A stretch of DNA of 31,980 nucleotides, taken from contig LXFE01003343.1 in the NCBI GenBank assembly GCA_001929475.1, positions 1-31,980 of the forward strand, written 5' to 3'. The DNA comes from Neolecta irregularis DAH-3 (Eukaryota; Ascomycota; Neolectomycetes; Neolectales; Neolectaceae). The notes below the pieces were generated by a model. That model saw only the letters and a program-made list of their open reading frames with translations, was not told where the DNA came from and did not search any database. This document shows, piece after piece, positions 19,650 through 31,821 of the stretch. Each line of letters starts with the position of its first letter. The first letter of the stretch is position 1. The translations under genes were made by a program, and so were the position numbers.

Positions 19650-19792
19650 AATTAGCCAAAACTTCCGGCTGATTCACCATATCAGTACAGCGGTCTGGGG
19701 AGCTGGGCAGAAGGAATGGTGGTTTGTTTACTTCCTCAAATGCCACAAATGTGCAAACCGCCTAAATAAAGAATACAAACTCCGACTCCTCT
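19650..19792. promoter_or_regulatory. 143-bp bidirectional promoter, shugoshin / Dad2
   Basis: The two ATGs point outward from a 143-bp spacer. It contains no clear TATA box. Both genes act at the centromere-kinetochore, so shared cell-cycle control is an attractive inference. No ACGCGT (MluI box) was found. Confidence 0.5.
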
Positions 19793-20216
19793 ATGCAACG
19801 ACGATACGAACCGTCGTCGTCGCCAGCGGTACAGGCGTTGCAAGCCAAAATCCTCGGGAAGCAGCGGGAGTATGAGAACTTGTTGCACTTGAAGGATTTA
19901 AGTGTTGGGCTGGCGAGTCAGATGGAGCAACTTAATCTAAAGATCGATACCTTAAGTCTAGGAACTGATGGTATTCATGTCTGGTAATTCCAGTCTTCTG
20001 ACCGATTAGCCATCGCTGATGTTCTTTCCGGGTGGTCAAATGTCTTCAGAGCAATCAACCTTTCGACGTGTAAGATTAATTCTGTCCAGGGAACTGCTTA
20101 ACCCCTCAGCTAAACTCCGTTTTCCTGAGGATATAGAATCACCACTTGAAAATACAGATTCGACACCAGAAGTTTTGGTTCGGGTCGCTACAAATAGGCA
20201 GCGATCACCATCTTAA
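19793..20216 (+). CDS. DAD2: DASH/Dam1 complex subunit Dad2
   Basis: Exons 19793-19970, 20010-20069 and 20110-20216 encode 114 residues. Family words: LQAKILGKQREYENLLHLKD, LSVGLASQMEQLNLKI, LSLGTDAIADVLSGWSNVFR, AINLSTSKL, then LVRVA close to the C-terminus, matching the Dad2 PLPQTLVRIP box. DASH is a fungal-specific ring on microtubule plus ends that couples kinetochores to the spindle. The second intron was placed at GTAAGA...CCTCAG (40 nt) rather than a 22-nt alternative because it restores the conserved SxKL and has a standard donor. Convergent with Cex1: the stops are 39 bp apart. Confidence 0.9.
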
Positions 20217-20255
20217 ATTGCTTCATGGAATCCTGGAGTCTATACTGTGATATAA

Positions 20256-22704
20256 TTAATCGTCATCCAAGCCCCAGTCATTTTCCCATGCATTATCTCC
20301 GTCATCCTTGGGTTTCAATTTGTCGCCTACTTCTGTACTATCCTGAAAATCATCCCAAACGGGAGAATCTTCATCCCATATGGTGTAATCATTTAGGGGC
20401 AAGGGAGTAGCCCCTGCAGTTATCGGTTCTGAAGACACGACATTTGGGAAATTGTTTGACTGAACGGAAAGTGGGGGATTGGATAGTTTCAGTGGAGTGC
20501 TTGATGGCCTATCGGCTATACTCGGGGGTATTGAGGCTGCTGCTGCCAGTCGTTCGGCTGCCATTTTCTTCATGCCTGAAACTGCCCATCCTGCCCAACC
20601 ATCGATTTGCGTCTTTTCGCCTTCTGGTGCAGCTATAACTTCCGGAATATTATTTGCCATCAATTTAACTCGTGACATATAGATATCAACCGTTTTCCCA
20701 GCTTGTGCTCGAATCGATCTTTATATGAGCATGTCTTGAAGGACAGACATACTTATCTTTATCAATGAGACTTGGTATCACACCAGGTAGTATCCGAACA
20801 GCGCAGTCTTCCATAGGAAACATATCCATAGTTGCTGAAAGAGCTAACAACGAAGCATTTCGTGCCGGCGGAAAAGGGTCTTTGAGGCTTCTGGTAAATG
20901 CGGCAGACAATACTTTCCTTCGAGTCTTCATTTATCAGCTAACGTAAGTTTTTGATATCCTACATTCTCTCCCAGATAACGGGCAATCATGCCAAGGCAG
21001 ATTGTAGTATTCGTTCGGATCCCAGGTTGAACATCGTTCTGTACTTTCGCTAGTCCTCGCAAAAGGTCGTTGTTGATGTTTCGGTCAGTCAGCTAGGACA
21101 GTTGGCTTCAGGAGACAGAGTCGTACATACTTTTGGTATGATAGTCAGTACACTTTTAATCGTGAGTTCTCTGACTACTGGAAATGGATCTGAGAATCCC
21201 ATGAGCTAGATCATATAAGTTCTCAAAAATGCGCAAATCTGACCACGTTAGGAAAGATCTTGTCGTTGACAGTTTTCTTTTCCAAGTTGTCGATAATTTT
21301 ATCCAAATTTTCGAGCAAACAGATCCGAATCTCCCTATCTGCAGAGCTGAACATCCGAACAATGGTAGGTGACACTAATGATTGAAAGTCGTCCGAAGTG
21401 AGTTGGGAGGAAAGATTGATAATCATCGAGAAGATCTTGGCTCCACCTAAAATTAAGTGTGAACGATCACATAGGCTTGATATTGTTATACCTCCACCAA
21501 ATTCGAGTACTTTTAATAGCTCGGGTAGAATCTTTGATTTAGTAAACCCCTCAGGGAATTTTCCTGATATTTCCTCTAGTTTGCTATTGTTAGCAGCTTG
21601 AAGACTCACAACCGCCCCCATACTTCAATACCCTTTCCCGCTCCACAGGGTTCATGATTCCCAAACTGGAGATTTCCTCCGAAAATGTGATGACTTCTCC
21701 TTTGAAAAACGAGCCATGCCGTAATCCATAATCGATGAATTCCTTCGTCGACAAACGGCTTTTTGGGTTCGGGTTCAGGAGGTTTTTATAATGTGGGTAG
21801 ATTGGGCCTGGTATTGAATTCTTGAATGCAAGCTCTGATTGCGCATCAAAAGAGCCGTTGAAGAGAGTGTATATGAGAACTCCTAAGGCGAAGGCATCTG
21901 TGGATGATACATGCGAGCTGGACATCAGGCTATGATCATGGGTATGAATCACGTCTGAATCCCAGACCAGCCGTTGGAGCCGACTTCTGGTGCAGCATAT
22001 CTTTTTGCTTGTGGCAGAAGTCCCGAATAAGTCTAACTATTAGGGGAATGCAAGGACTTTGTAATAGTACGAATACCACATTTTCATCTTTGACATTTGT
22101 GAGTACTTCGAATCCGAATAATTTCCACTCAGATGATTTTGATATGAAAATACTGCTGAGTCTGACATTGCCGTGTATTGACGTAGCTTCTTCATTAAGG
22201 AATTTGATTGTTTTCTAGATAAATTAGAGATTTTTGTTATGACACAAGGAAACAAACACATATATCATACAGGCCCCATTTGATGATTTCCTGATCCAAG
22301 ACTCCTCTTTTTGTGCTCCAAGATAGAGGCTCAACTCTCTCTGTTGCCAAATAAATAAACTGATCTGTCTATATAGTCAGCGTGAAGCTCTTCAGGAAAA
22401 GAGAGGCACCTCTACACTGTCTAGAAATTTGACCACGCCAGGATGTCTCGTAGTCTTCAGCTTCCGGACAGCGTTTCTTGCGAGGGGTAATCGACCCCGG
22501 TCCCGAAGGATTTCAAACTGGAAGATACTGCATTTGGATGAATCTTCCTAACTGTCAACCCTGACCAGTTAAATTACATACTTTGCGAAATCCGTTATGA
22601 AGTGTCCAGATACTATCATCGAAAAAAACTTTATCTTGAATTGTGTAAGGAAACGCCGGTATTGATTTCGAGAGTAGAGATGCTGCTGATTTAAACAAGT
22701 CCAT
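20256..22704 (-). CDS. Cex1/SCYL1-like pseudokinase with HEAT repeats
   Basis: Twelve exons over eleven introns (34-45 nt) encode 672 residues. The N-terminal pseudokinase (MDLFKSAASLLSKSIPAFPY, SIWTLHNGFRK, RHPGVVKFLDSVE, KWGLYDIC, RYAAPEVGSNGW, STDAFALGVLIYTLFNGSF) lacks a Gly-rich loop and HRD/DFG catalytic motifs. HEAT repeats follow (ILPELLKVLEFGGG, KLTDRNINNDLLRGL, RTNTTICLGMIARYLGE), then a disordered tail ending in acidic WENDWGLDDD. Yeast Cex1 collects exported tRNAs at the nuclear pore; vertebrate SCYL1 also acts in COPI traffic. An in-frame TGA near the end of the kinase-like domain is removed by a 35-nt intron. Confidence 0.9.
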
Positions 22705-23221
22705 TAGTGAATGTGACGCTTCGAAGTCGATTCAGCCTTTACGAGATAAAGTCAACCGCCATGAACTCATATGTCGTAAATCAAAAATACATGCTTTACG
22801 AGAATTAATTCCGAAAAAATGCCGCCAGTAGTCCAGGTAAATGAACAATGACGTTCAAATAACATGCCTTTTTGTCAAGCTCCAGAAATTTGCGATAGTT
22901 TGCCTACCTAAAAATCATGAACACCATTTTTGGAGAGTTTTTCTACCAGGATAACGAGATTACATTGGTTGTTCTTAACTGATTTAACTATTCATTTGTC
23001 TATCGACTTGGCCCTCCTTAGACCAACACTCGCAATAACTTTCTTGAGACTTACCTTAAATTTCATGAGGTTTTTTATCTTTCACGTCTGTTCTTAGGGA
23101 TATTTTATGCTAAATGGGTCAAAATGTCTTACGATACGAGGACAGGTTTATTTAATGTAGTAAAGAATTTATAATGCGAGACAAATTCCTGAGGGTTTAG
23201 GACTATTATATACGATTCGAT
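22705..23221. other. Intergenic region, nothing recognised
   Basis: About 520 bp between the Cex1 start and the MET2 stop on the same strand. AT-rich, no supported frame, RNA or repeat. It should contain the Cex1 promoter. Confidence 0.4.
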
Positions 23222-24584
<1,363 letters not shown>

Positions 24585-24756
24585 GTGCTTCTCGGATATT
24601 AGTGAGCTCTTAACTATCTTCTGCAGATACTCTCTGGAGATCAAATGAACATCTTGGGCATCGACACCAATTGAAGTTTAAGAACTCTTAACCTGCAAAA
24701 ATACCCAGCTATTGATGGCGCAATCGTGCTGCTGATTGTGCGACCTCGAGATCTGG

Positions 24757-24762
24757 CACGTG
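24757..24762. promoter_or_regulatory. CACGTG E-box (Cbf1-type) upstream of MET2
   Basis: On the - strand this reads TTCACGTGCC, about 170 bp before the MET2 ATG. In yeast, Cbf1 with Met4 binds TCACGTG in sulfur-amino-acid promoters. A six-base word can occur by chance; position upstream of MET2 raises the odds. Confidence 0.45.
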
Positions 24763-25113
24763 AATGGACATATAAATTTATTGCGTACACCATGATAGTG
24801 CTTTGAAATATAGGCGACGTCATAACGAAGAGATATTGAACGATGAGGACAAATTTCATTAGACGGTACTAGAGTACTTTTTTTAGGCATATACAGGCAA
24901 ACAGATATGCGGCGAAGGGGAATTTATTCTCAATACAAAAGAGAAAGACATCCGGTCAAAAGAGGTTGTAATTGAAAGGGCCAGAAAACAAAGAAAGACC
25001 CTCTGTGATAACGAACCTGGCCAACAAAGAAAACAGAGGCTCGCTAAAACAGGATACAATTTCTTTCGTTCTTCCTCCTCATCAAACCTGCTCCAAGCGG
25101 CCACAATGAGGAT
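24763..25113. other. MET2 upstream region
   Basis: Gap between MET2 and the Pbp1 stop. It includes a 70-codon - strand frame starting at 24890 (MPKKSTLVPSNE) that could be a 5' exon or leader of MET2 but has no family match. Nothing else was recognised. Confidence 0.35.
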
Positions 25114-27654
25114 TCATTGTTCGCTTTCAGCAGGCATTCCGCGTCCCATCTGTCCTGCCCAACCGTTTATGAATCCAGGTGGTCGATACTGCATCATACC
25201 AGGTTGCGGAGCAGGCATGTATGGGACGGTTCCAGTGATGATATGTGGATAACCATACGGAATATTGGATCTTGGTTGCCCTTGCATCGCAGGGCTATAA
25301 AAATGAGGTGAAAACTGGCCTTGAGGTATATGTGCCGGGATCATCTGAGCACCAGGAGGCATCCCATGAGGGAAACCGGGTTGAGGAATCATGTTTTGTG
25401 GGGCAACAGCGGCTAGAGGAACTTGAGATGGAACTGTAGGCCGTCGGGTCACGGCAGGTGTTTCGACGGCCGGTGGATGAGCCTCCTGCTGAAAGTATAG
25501 CCTGAAGGCTGCTTGGTTAACCTTTTCATTGCCCCACACTGGACTCGCGCGGAACGCTTTGTCGATCTTGGCGTACTCGTTGGGTTCATATTTTGCAAAG
25601 ATGTTGAAGACAACTGTGAAATCAAGTTTCTTTCTGTCCTTTTTAAGGAAGGGCGGTGGGAGGACTGGTGACGGTGGTGCCTGATGAATGAATTGTTGCT
25701 GTGGATGGTGCGGTTGCTGACGAGAATGTTGAGGAGGAACATGTATCAGACGAGGTGATTGTTGTATATGAGGAAAGGTTTGAGCGGCCATTATGGGTGA
25801 TGCATTCCCACCAGGTCGAAACTCGGTAGCTTGAACATTGAATTTGGGACGAATGGGCTTCTGACCTTCGCTTAATGGAGATGGACTTGAAGGGGGAACC
25901 TGTGAACGACGTCGATTGTTATTCTGGGCTTGTTGATGACTTTGCCGAAGTTGTTCAGACAGTGCCTGTTCGGGTTGTGAAGGCGCAGCAACAACAGGCA
26001 GTGGCGTCATTTCTTTCGCTTTAACAGTCGTCGGGGTTTCTGAACGGGCAGTAGCCGGTGATGGAACTGTTGGTGTTTTCTCTTGCGTAGGTGAAGAAGC
26101 ATTGGATTGAGATTCTTTCGACTTTTGAAGAATTTCATCTTGTTTTATCTTGTCTTTTGCGAGAATAGGAAGAATGTCCATTGGAAGTGGAGTTTTAAGC
26201 TGTTTTTTGAGAGAAATCAAAAAAGAACACAAACCTTGAAATTTTGAGAAAACCTCTTGAGTTCTTCCAATCGACCGCTCTTCTCCTTCTGTATAAGTGT
26301 CTCCCGTTTCGCCTCAACTCGATTTCGTTCGAGGGAGACAAATTGTGTAAAATCACTAACAAGAGCAGTCTCAATTTGTTGATTGCTATTTGCGCGATTG
26401 AATGGGATTGCTTGACGAAGTTGCGTAGGATCTTTAGGCGATGCGTTTAAGACTTGTGATAGACGAGGAGGAAAGTGCACTTGACCTTGCAGTTGTGCTT
26501 GTGGTGGTTTATTTGTTAGGACATCTGACGGCATAGTGTCTGCTTTGCGAAGGACCGGGGTTTGTCGGGAGAGAGTAGCCGAGATAATTGCCGGATCATA
26601 ATCTGCGTCAGATGGCAAATGTCTAAAATTTCGGCGAGCAGGCGGAACATAAGAGCTAGGGTTGCGTTGAACAGAAGAGAACCTGAATAAATCAGATTTT
26701 CAGTCATGATCGAAGCCTACTTGTCTTCTTCGTTCAAACCGCTATCATCGACATAGCCTCGCTCTTCACGGACATGAGGATTCGAAGAAGCACTCTATCG
26801 ATTCAAAGCCGTTTCGATGGAATAAACTTACACCTTCAATTTCTCTTGCGAACTTCTCTGCCCTTTTGGCACGTTCGGCATACTTCGGATGGGAACGGTC
26901 GATAGCAGTAGTATAAACTTCTTCTCTGTATGTTGATTTCAAGCCGGTTTGCTGTTCATGTACTTCGAACTGGTCCCAAGACTGGGTAGGATCGTACTGG
27001 TGATTATCGAGGTCTATTTCTTGGTAATCATCTCCCGCGTTCCAAGGCTGGAGTTCGCGTTCCTTGACATCTTTAATTCGTGATATGGCCGTGTCAGTGA
27101 GGAAGTCTGCAATGAGCCGAGAATAGCAATGCAGTTCTATCTTACCCTCAGAGGGGGCCGGAGTCAAGTCTATGTTGCAGGCCATGAGACCAGCGAAATC
27201 TTTTCCCGTTATTACCATGTTAGGGATAACCATGTTATCAGCTCCAACTTTTCTAACCATCTGCAGATAAAGAGCAACTTCACCTTCCGTTGCGACTTTA
27301 CTTAAAATTCCCGAATGCTTATGGCCGTCGGCAGTAGTAACCACAACGGTCTGACCCTATATCGTTGTAGCGACGATCAGTCTCAAGCGATAGAAAACAT
27401 ACAACCATCCGCGCGTAAGCAAAAAGTAGGCGATCATGCATATGGCCTTGGACATCATCGCCTTCGGGTCGTGGTGATGCAGATGGTTTTGGAGCAGGAC
27501 TACCTCGTCGTTTTGAGTTTGATCTGGAACACCGGTCAAACTGAGGGGCTCCACAAACACAACAGATCAAATACCGTTGCTGATTATCGCCATCCTTGCG
27601 ATTCTGATTAGTTCTAAAGGATCCCTTGCGCGGGTGGGTGTTTTGCGAGGACAT
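25114..27654 (-). CDS. PBP1: Ataxin-2 homologue Pbp1
   Basis: Seven exons over introns of 51, 46, 39, 37, 38 and 35 nt encode 764 residues. An N-terminal Lsm-like domain (RLLFAYARMVGQTVVVTTAD, GHKHSGILSKV, ALYLQMVRKV) is followed by an LsmAD domain (AISRIKDVKERELQPW, KSTYREEVYTTAIDRSHPKY). Long Pro/Gln-rich disorder follows, with a PAM2-like motif FNVQATEFRPG for binding poly(A)-binding protein, and a C-terminal Pro/Gly/Met-rich end. Pbp1 controls poly(A) tail length, stress granules and TORC1. The LsmAD match is decisive. The start MSSQNTHPRKG is the first ATG of the frame. Confidence 0.93.
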
Positions 27655-28886
27655 GATAGGAGGCTCTGTTCCCCAAATTGGAGGTGATTAAATTCGGCCG
27701 GCCAGTGGAATAGGTGGAGCCCACCCAGTCTGACTGGAAGCTCTTTCCTGTGAATCTGTTCTTGCTCGAGTTCGAACTAAAATAGAATATCGAGATTATT
27801 GGATTATGTATCACTTGCTATCTATGGACGTATTACAATAAATATCTAGTACATCTATCTGTACCACCCTTGTCAACCGCAAATCCAAATAGCACTAAGA
27901 TCCAGATTGAAGGAGATTAACAGCGCCGCTTTTTGCTGTCTTCATTCTCCAGAGCGAAGAAACTTTTGAATTTGGTTGAATTCGGGAAGATTCGATATAC
28001 TTACTACCTGCTGTGAAACATGCAGAAACATCCATATCTGTGGGGACTCGATTCTACCCCACCGTAGCAAGTTCCACCAGCTCGCCACCGCCACCGCCCA
28101 ACCATCGCGAGGAGCACAGGAAGCAGCAAGGACCACAGCCCATCCCATTCTGGCCTGTCACAGGCATCGCACCCGGCAAGCCAATAGGGAGGCGAACAGG
28201 CAGACGACGGTTGCAAGCACATGTGCCGAGTCTGTATATAAGCAGTGACTAGCCGGACTAGACTTAAACCCGACATCCAATATACATAGTTACTTTACTA
28301 GAGGTACCTATGGCAGAATACTCAGCCCAAGTCCATACCAGCACCCACACCAAGGTCGCGTGCTGACAGTAGTTGTAATAGACTTGTGGTAATATTAGGT
28401 GAGCACGGTGGTATTGGGCTTCCGGGTCTTGGAGATCTGATACAAAAGAATAGTAATACAACTGGCTATCTATACAAAGGAGAATGTGGACTTTTATAGC
28501 CGTTGAGGCAAGGCTCCCTACAGGTCTATGATCGGGAATTGAAAGTCAACTATTGAAACATGGAGAAACAGAGAAGGAGGCAAGAGAGACAGACTCTGGG
28601 AGTCGATGGCCCCTCTAGATACCTCAAATAGGAAATCTATAGCAGTAATTGGCGGAAGTGGACTGAGACTGAGACTGAGAGGCAAGATGGAGGCAATTCT
28701 TGGAAGCGGGACTGTTTAATGACGGAAATCGACAAGGAAGCGGGAAATGAATTAAGACTCCGAATTTTTCTGGCCCCGTGACACGTTCCTACCCCTCAGG
28801 GTCTTCGTGGGATAAACTTGAACATGATATCTGAGATCTATCAAATTCATTTTTTCAATCTACTTGATAGTCGTAATATACAAACT
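27655..28886. other. Gene-poor 1.2-kb intergenic region
   Basis: The gap between the Pbp1 start and the NMD3 stop. Frames at 27942-28276 overlap each other on both strands and match nothing. Three tandem copies of GACTGA occur at 28661-28678. A locally GC-richer stretch at 28060-28210 has no recognised RNA fold. It should contain the Pbp1 promoter. Confidence 0.45.
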
Positions 28887-30624
28887 TTACTCTAATTTCA
28901 TCTCGTGCATCTCATCTAATAGTTCCTCTATTGGAATCTCGGGAAAATCAGCATCATCCTCATCTTCACCTACGATTCCTTCATCGAGTCCCTCCATTTT
29001 GGTCGGCCGGTCCTTGTGTTTATAAACATTGACCCTATCCATTAGCTATAGTTCCTGGAATCAAATCCCACATAGAACGCATTTCAGTATCCTCTTCTAG
29101 ATCCCGAAGAAATTCTTCATAGTCTCGTTCCTGTTTTTCAATATCTTGCTTCCGTGGGTTCATTTCCGTTTGCTCCTTGGATAACGTGCGCAACTTCCAG
29201 TTCCGAGTTTTGTTCTTCTTTCTTCGATTTGGATAACTCTTTTTCACGAGAATAATATCTGGAAGTAAAGACTGATCGAGTGATTCGTACTCGGGGTCGT
29301 TGAAGTTTGTAGTCGTTAAATGATAGCCCCTAGCGGTATCTCCTGGTTTCAGAATCGCGCCGAGATGAGTTCGTACTGTATATTGTTGATCATTTACGCC
29401 TAGATCCGAACTCTTTGCGATTTCGACGTCTGCGAGGGCAAGTCGCCCGTGCGTTTGGCCCAGAAGCTCTACATCCAATACAGTGAATTCAACCAACTCA
29501 TGGATATCAGCGAGGGTGCAAAATGGTGTACGCCAGTATACAGGACATGCCACGTCCGTTGTTCGTAGAGTCAAAGGGTCGATAAGGTGTATAGAATTTC
29601 CGACTCTACTACAAAGTAGTAGCTGACTAACGCAAATCAGGATTATGAACCACCCTAGATTGCACCTGATGTTCCCTAAGCTTTTTGCAAGTTTCCCAGA
29701 CAGGCAAACCAAATCATCCTTACAGATCGGGATTAACTCAACAGACCATGTAAACTTATACGTATTAGTAGACGTATGAACATCCATACTGATCAACTCT
29801 TCGCTTTTCTTAGTTCTAACGGGAACAACATTATTCAGAAAATCAACCATTTTGATAGCCCCATTCCTTGAAGGATAGAAGAAGTCCAAGCCATCTTTTA
29901 CTTCAACGATATTATTACAATCTCGATGAGCATTATGTTTGAGAATAAGTTGTTCAAGATATAAAAATGTCCGTTTATGCTGCACCTTTTGACGGATCTG
30001 AACGGACGCTTTCCAAGTATTTTTAGCATGAAGTTTAGCACAATCGAGACATTGTTGATTCGTTACAACATATTCGACTTCAAAGGACTGCTGTAGAATT
30101 GTCGATACAAATGCTTCTTTTTGGATGGTTAGTTTTACTCGAACACGTCGAGAATGAGGTTCTGTCCAGATAAACCCTGCATCAATTAACCGGACCTGCC
30201 ATGATGAGAGAGAATTTCGCTAGAATGACATGCTTTGTTTAATCCGCGAAGCTTTCGAAGACAAAGAGCGAGGAGTTCACGACTCTCTGGTTGTGCGTTG
30301 ACCCACTGACTTGGTGGCGAAAGAAATCGCTGAATTTGTTAGTATGACCTGGGCAACAGTTGTACTTCGCAACTCCGACAAAAGTTCAACACCGCTTCCC
30401 TTGGTATTCCTCATGTAAGGATAAGTAAACGAGAATTTTTGCACCTTCAGTGATATCGGTGGAAGTCTTCAAGCAATCGATACACATAGCCGCAGGGTTA
30501 TGTCTAATGAAAATCAGCCGCTGAACTGTAAAAGAGCATACAGGATTGGAATACCGCATGAACAGCATAGAATTGTCGCAATCTGTTCATCCATAACCAT
30601 CTGTTCATCCACAAGATTTTCCAT
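28887..30624 (-). CDS. NMD3: 60S ribosomal export adaptor NMD3
   Basis: Seven exons over introns of 38, 35, 36, 38, 39 and 37 nt encode 504 residues. The N-terminus carries four CxxC-type pairs: CCSCGIP, CIDCLK, CRSC and CLDC (zinc-binding). Then come DAGFIWTEPHSRR, WKASVQIRQKVQHKRTFLYL, LGNISQLLLCSRVGNSIHLI, YWRTPFCTLADIHELVEF and the tail DYEEFLRDLEED. The end is acidic and Leu-rich (DADFPEIPIEELLDEMHEM), like the Crm1-recognised export signal. NMD3 binds the 60S subunit and takes it through nuclear pores. The fourth intron (30233-30196) is GC-AG (GCATGT donor). The start MENLVDEQMV is the first ATG before the Cys cluster. Confidence 0.95.
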
Positions 30625-30843
30625 TTTGTTCAGAAACAACGAAGCGTTGATATCGAGAAAATAACTTTTGGAGGTTGAATATTACCATCGTAGAATTTGA
30701 CGGCACGCTCCGCAAATTAATGGCGAATTGCCTTGAAACTAGCCAGTTTGCAATTGTTCATCAAATCCGAGATAGCTTGTACGAATGGAAAGTAAGGTCA
30801 AGGCACAAGTAGAATATTATTAACGCCATTATACACGATGATT

Positions 30844-31580
30844 TTAGCAACTGAAATCTGTCCTCATATGAATCGGCCTAGAAGGTAAAGGAACCCACAA
30901 TTTCCGTCGTAATCGCTTCTCTTCAGCTTCTTTGGCCCTTCTACGCAATGTATCATCTCCCTTGAGTATCACGTTGATCTTCGTGGTCGGACTTCTTCTT
31001 AAGTTGGCTTGGCCTCTGCCAACTGGCCACTTGTTCTTTAGAAAAGATCCACGTCCGACCCAAGCTTGATCGATGAACATTTCCGTGGTAGTCAAATCGT
31101 TTTGAGTGATGCCGGCGGAACGAGCTTGTTTCAATATGATCGCAATATCATTTGCAACGCGTTTGTGAGAAAACTCCATTTGTGTAATCGCTTGGTTAAG
31201 ATTTTGACCAGCGATTTGACGAGCTAAATTTCCGAGTTTCTTTACGGATGTTCGAAGGAATACAGATTTATGAGTAACCTATTTTGGTTAAACCTATAGA
31301 CAAAAATATATACAGTTTTTTCATTCGCGAGACGGTATTTACGAGACTTTTTGACTCGCGTCTTGGGTAGTGGGACTTGCGCATCTTCCCAGTCAAAAAT
31401 AGAAGACTCAGTCGCAGCAGATGGATTGACTCTGGCGGTATGGAAATCTGCACAACTTAAAATAGGCTTGAATGGCGCGATAAGGGCGAGCTGCGCGTCC
31501 GATGGCCGGAGGTGTCCGCACATAGCTAGCCGTGTAGGGCAAGTTAAACGGAGAGATCCTACACGCCGTGCAGCAGCCAT
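30844..31580 (-). CDS. MRPL22: Mitochondrial ribosomal protein uL22m
   Basis: Exons 31580-31314 and 31278-30844 encode 233 residues with one 35-nt intron. The Arg-rich, acid-poor first ~35 residues (MAAARRVGSLRLTCPTRLAM) look like a mitochondrial targeting peptide. The uL22 core follows: KKLGNLARQIAGQNLNQAI, QMEFSHKRVANDIAIILKQ, IDQAWVGRGSFLKN and SPTTKINVILKG. The C-terminal extension is basic. uL22 lines the exit tunnel of the large subunit. NMD3, another ribosome-related gene, lies 220 bp downstream on the same strand, probably by chance. Confidence 0.88.
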
Positions 31581-31629
31581 GGTGGATGTTCAAGAGCAAA
31601 TTGGTCTGTCAGCAGGAAAAGACAATGCA

Positions 31630-31640
31630 CACGTGACGTG
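31630..31640. promoter_or_regulatory. Overlapping E-box/CRE word CACGTGACGTG
   Basis: CACGTG (bHLH, Cbf1-like) overlaps TGACGT (bZIP, CRE-like) about 50 bp upstream of the MRPL22 ATG. Such words are common in fungal promoters. Function is inferred from position. Confidence 0.35.
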
Positions 31641-31800
31641 CTCCGATCGCCGTAGCAAAATACAACAGACATGCATAGTGGAAGCATGCCTTATGAAACT
31701 GCGTGCTATGGTAAGATAAGCCTGGAAACAGTCTAACTGTAATGAGACTCATTGTCCGCCATGACTTACAGATATTTAAAAAGATCGCTTCAACAAGAGT

Positions 31801-31821
31801 GTGGGGTTCCATGAACCCCAC
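31801..31821. repeat. Perfect 9-bp inverted repeat with 3-base loop
   Basis: GTGGGGTTC, loop CAT, GAACCCCAC. It could form a stable hairpin in DNA or RNA. No surrounding gene explains it. Confidence 0.6.

Noticed and set aside
20068-20089. A 22-nt intron in Dad2
   Set aside because: A 40-nt intron (20070-20109) with a standard GTAAGA donor keeps frame and restores the conserved SxKL motif.
21900-21990. A 23-nt intron in Cex1
   Set aside because: The same donor with the next AG gives a 35-nt intron that is also in frame and matches the local size mode.
28661-28678. GACTGA triplet repeat as a CRISPR or satellite
   Set aside because: Only three direct copies without spacers; a simple microsatellite.
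29600-29625. CTACTAC-aaa-GTAGTAG inverted repeat
   Set aside because: It lies in and at the edge of an NMD3 exon and is explained by coding sequence.
30624-30844. NMD3 and MRPL22 as an operon-like ribosome cluster
   Set aside because: They are separated by 220 bp, each has its own start region, and neither clustering nor co-transcription is expected in fungi.
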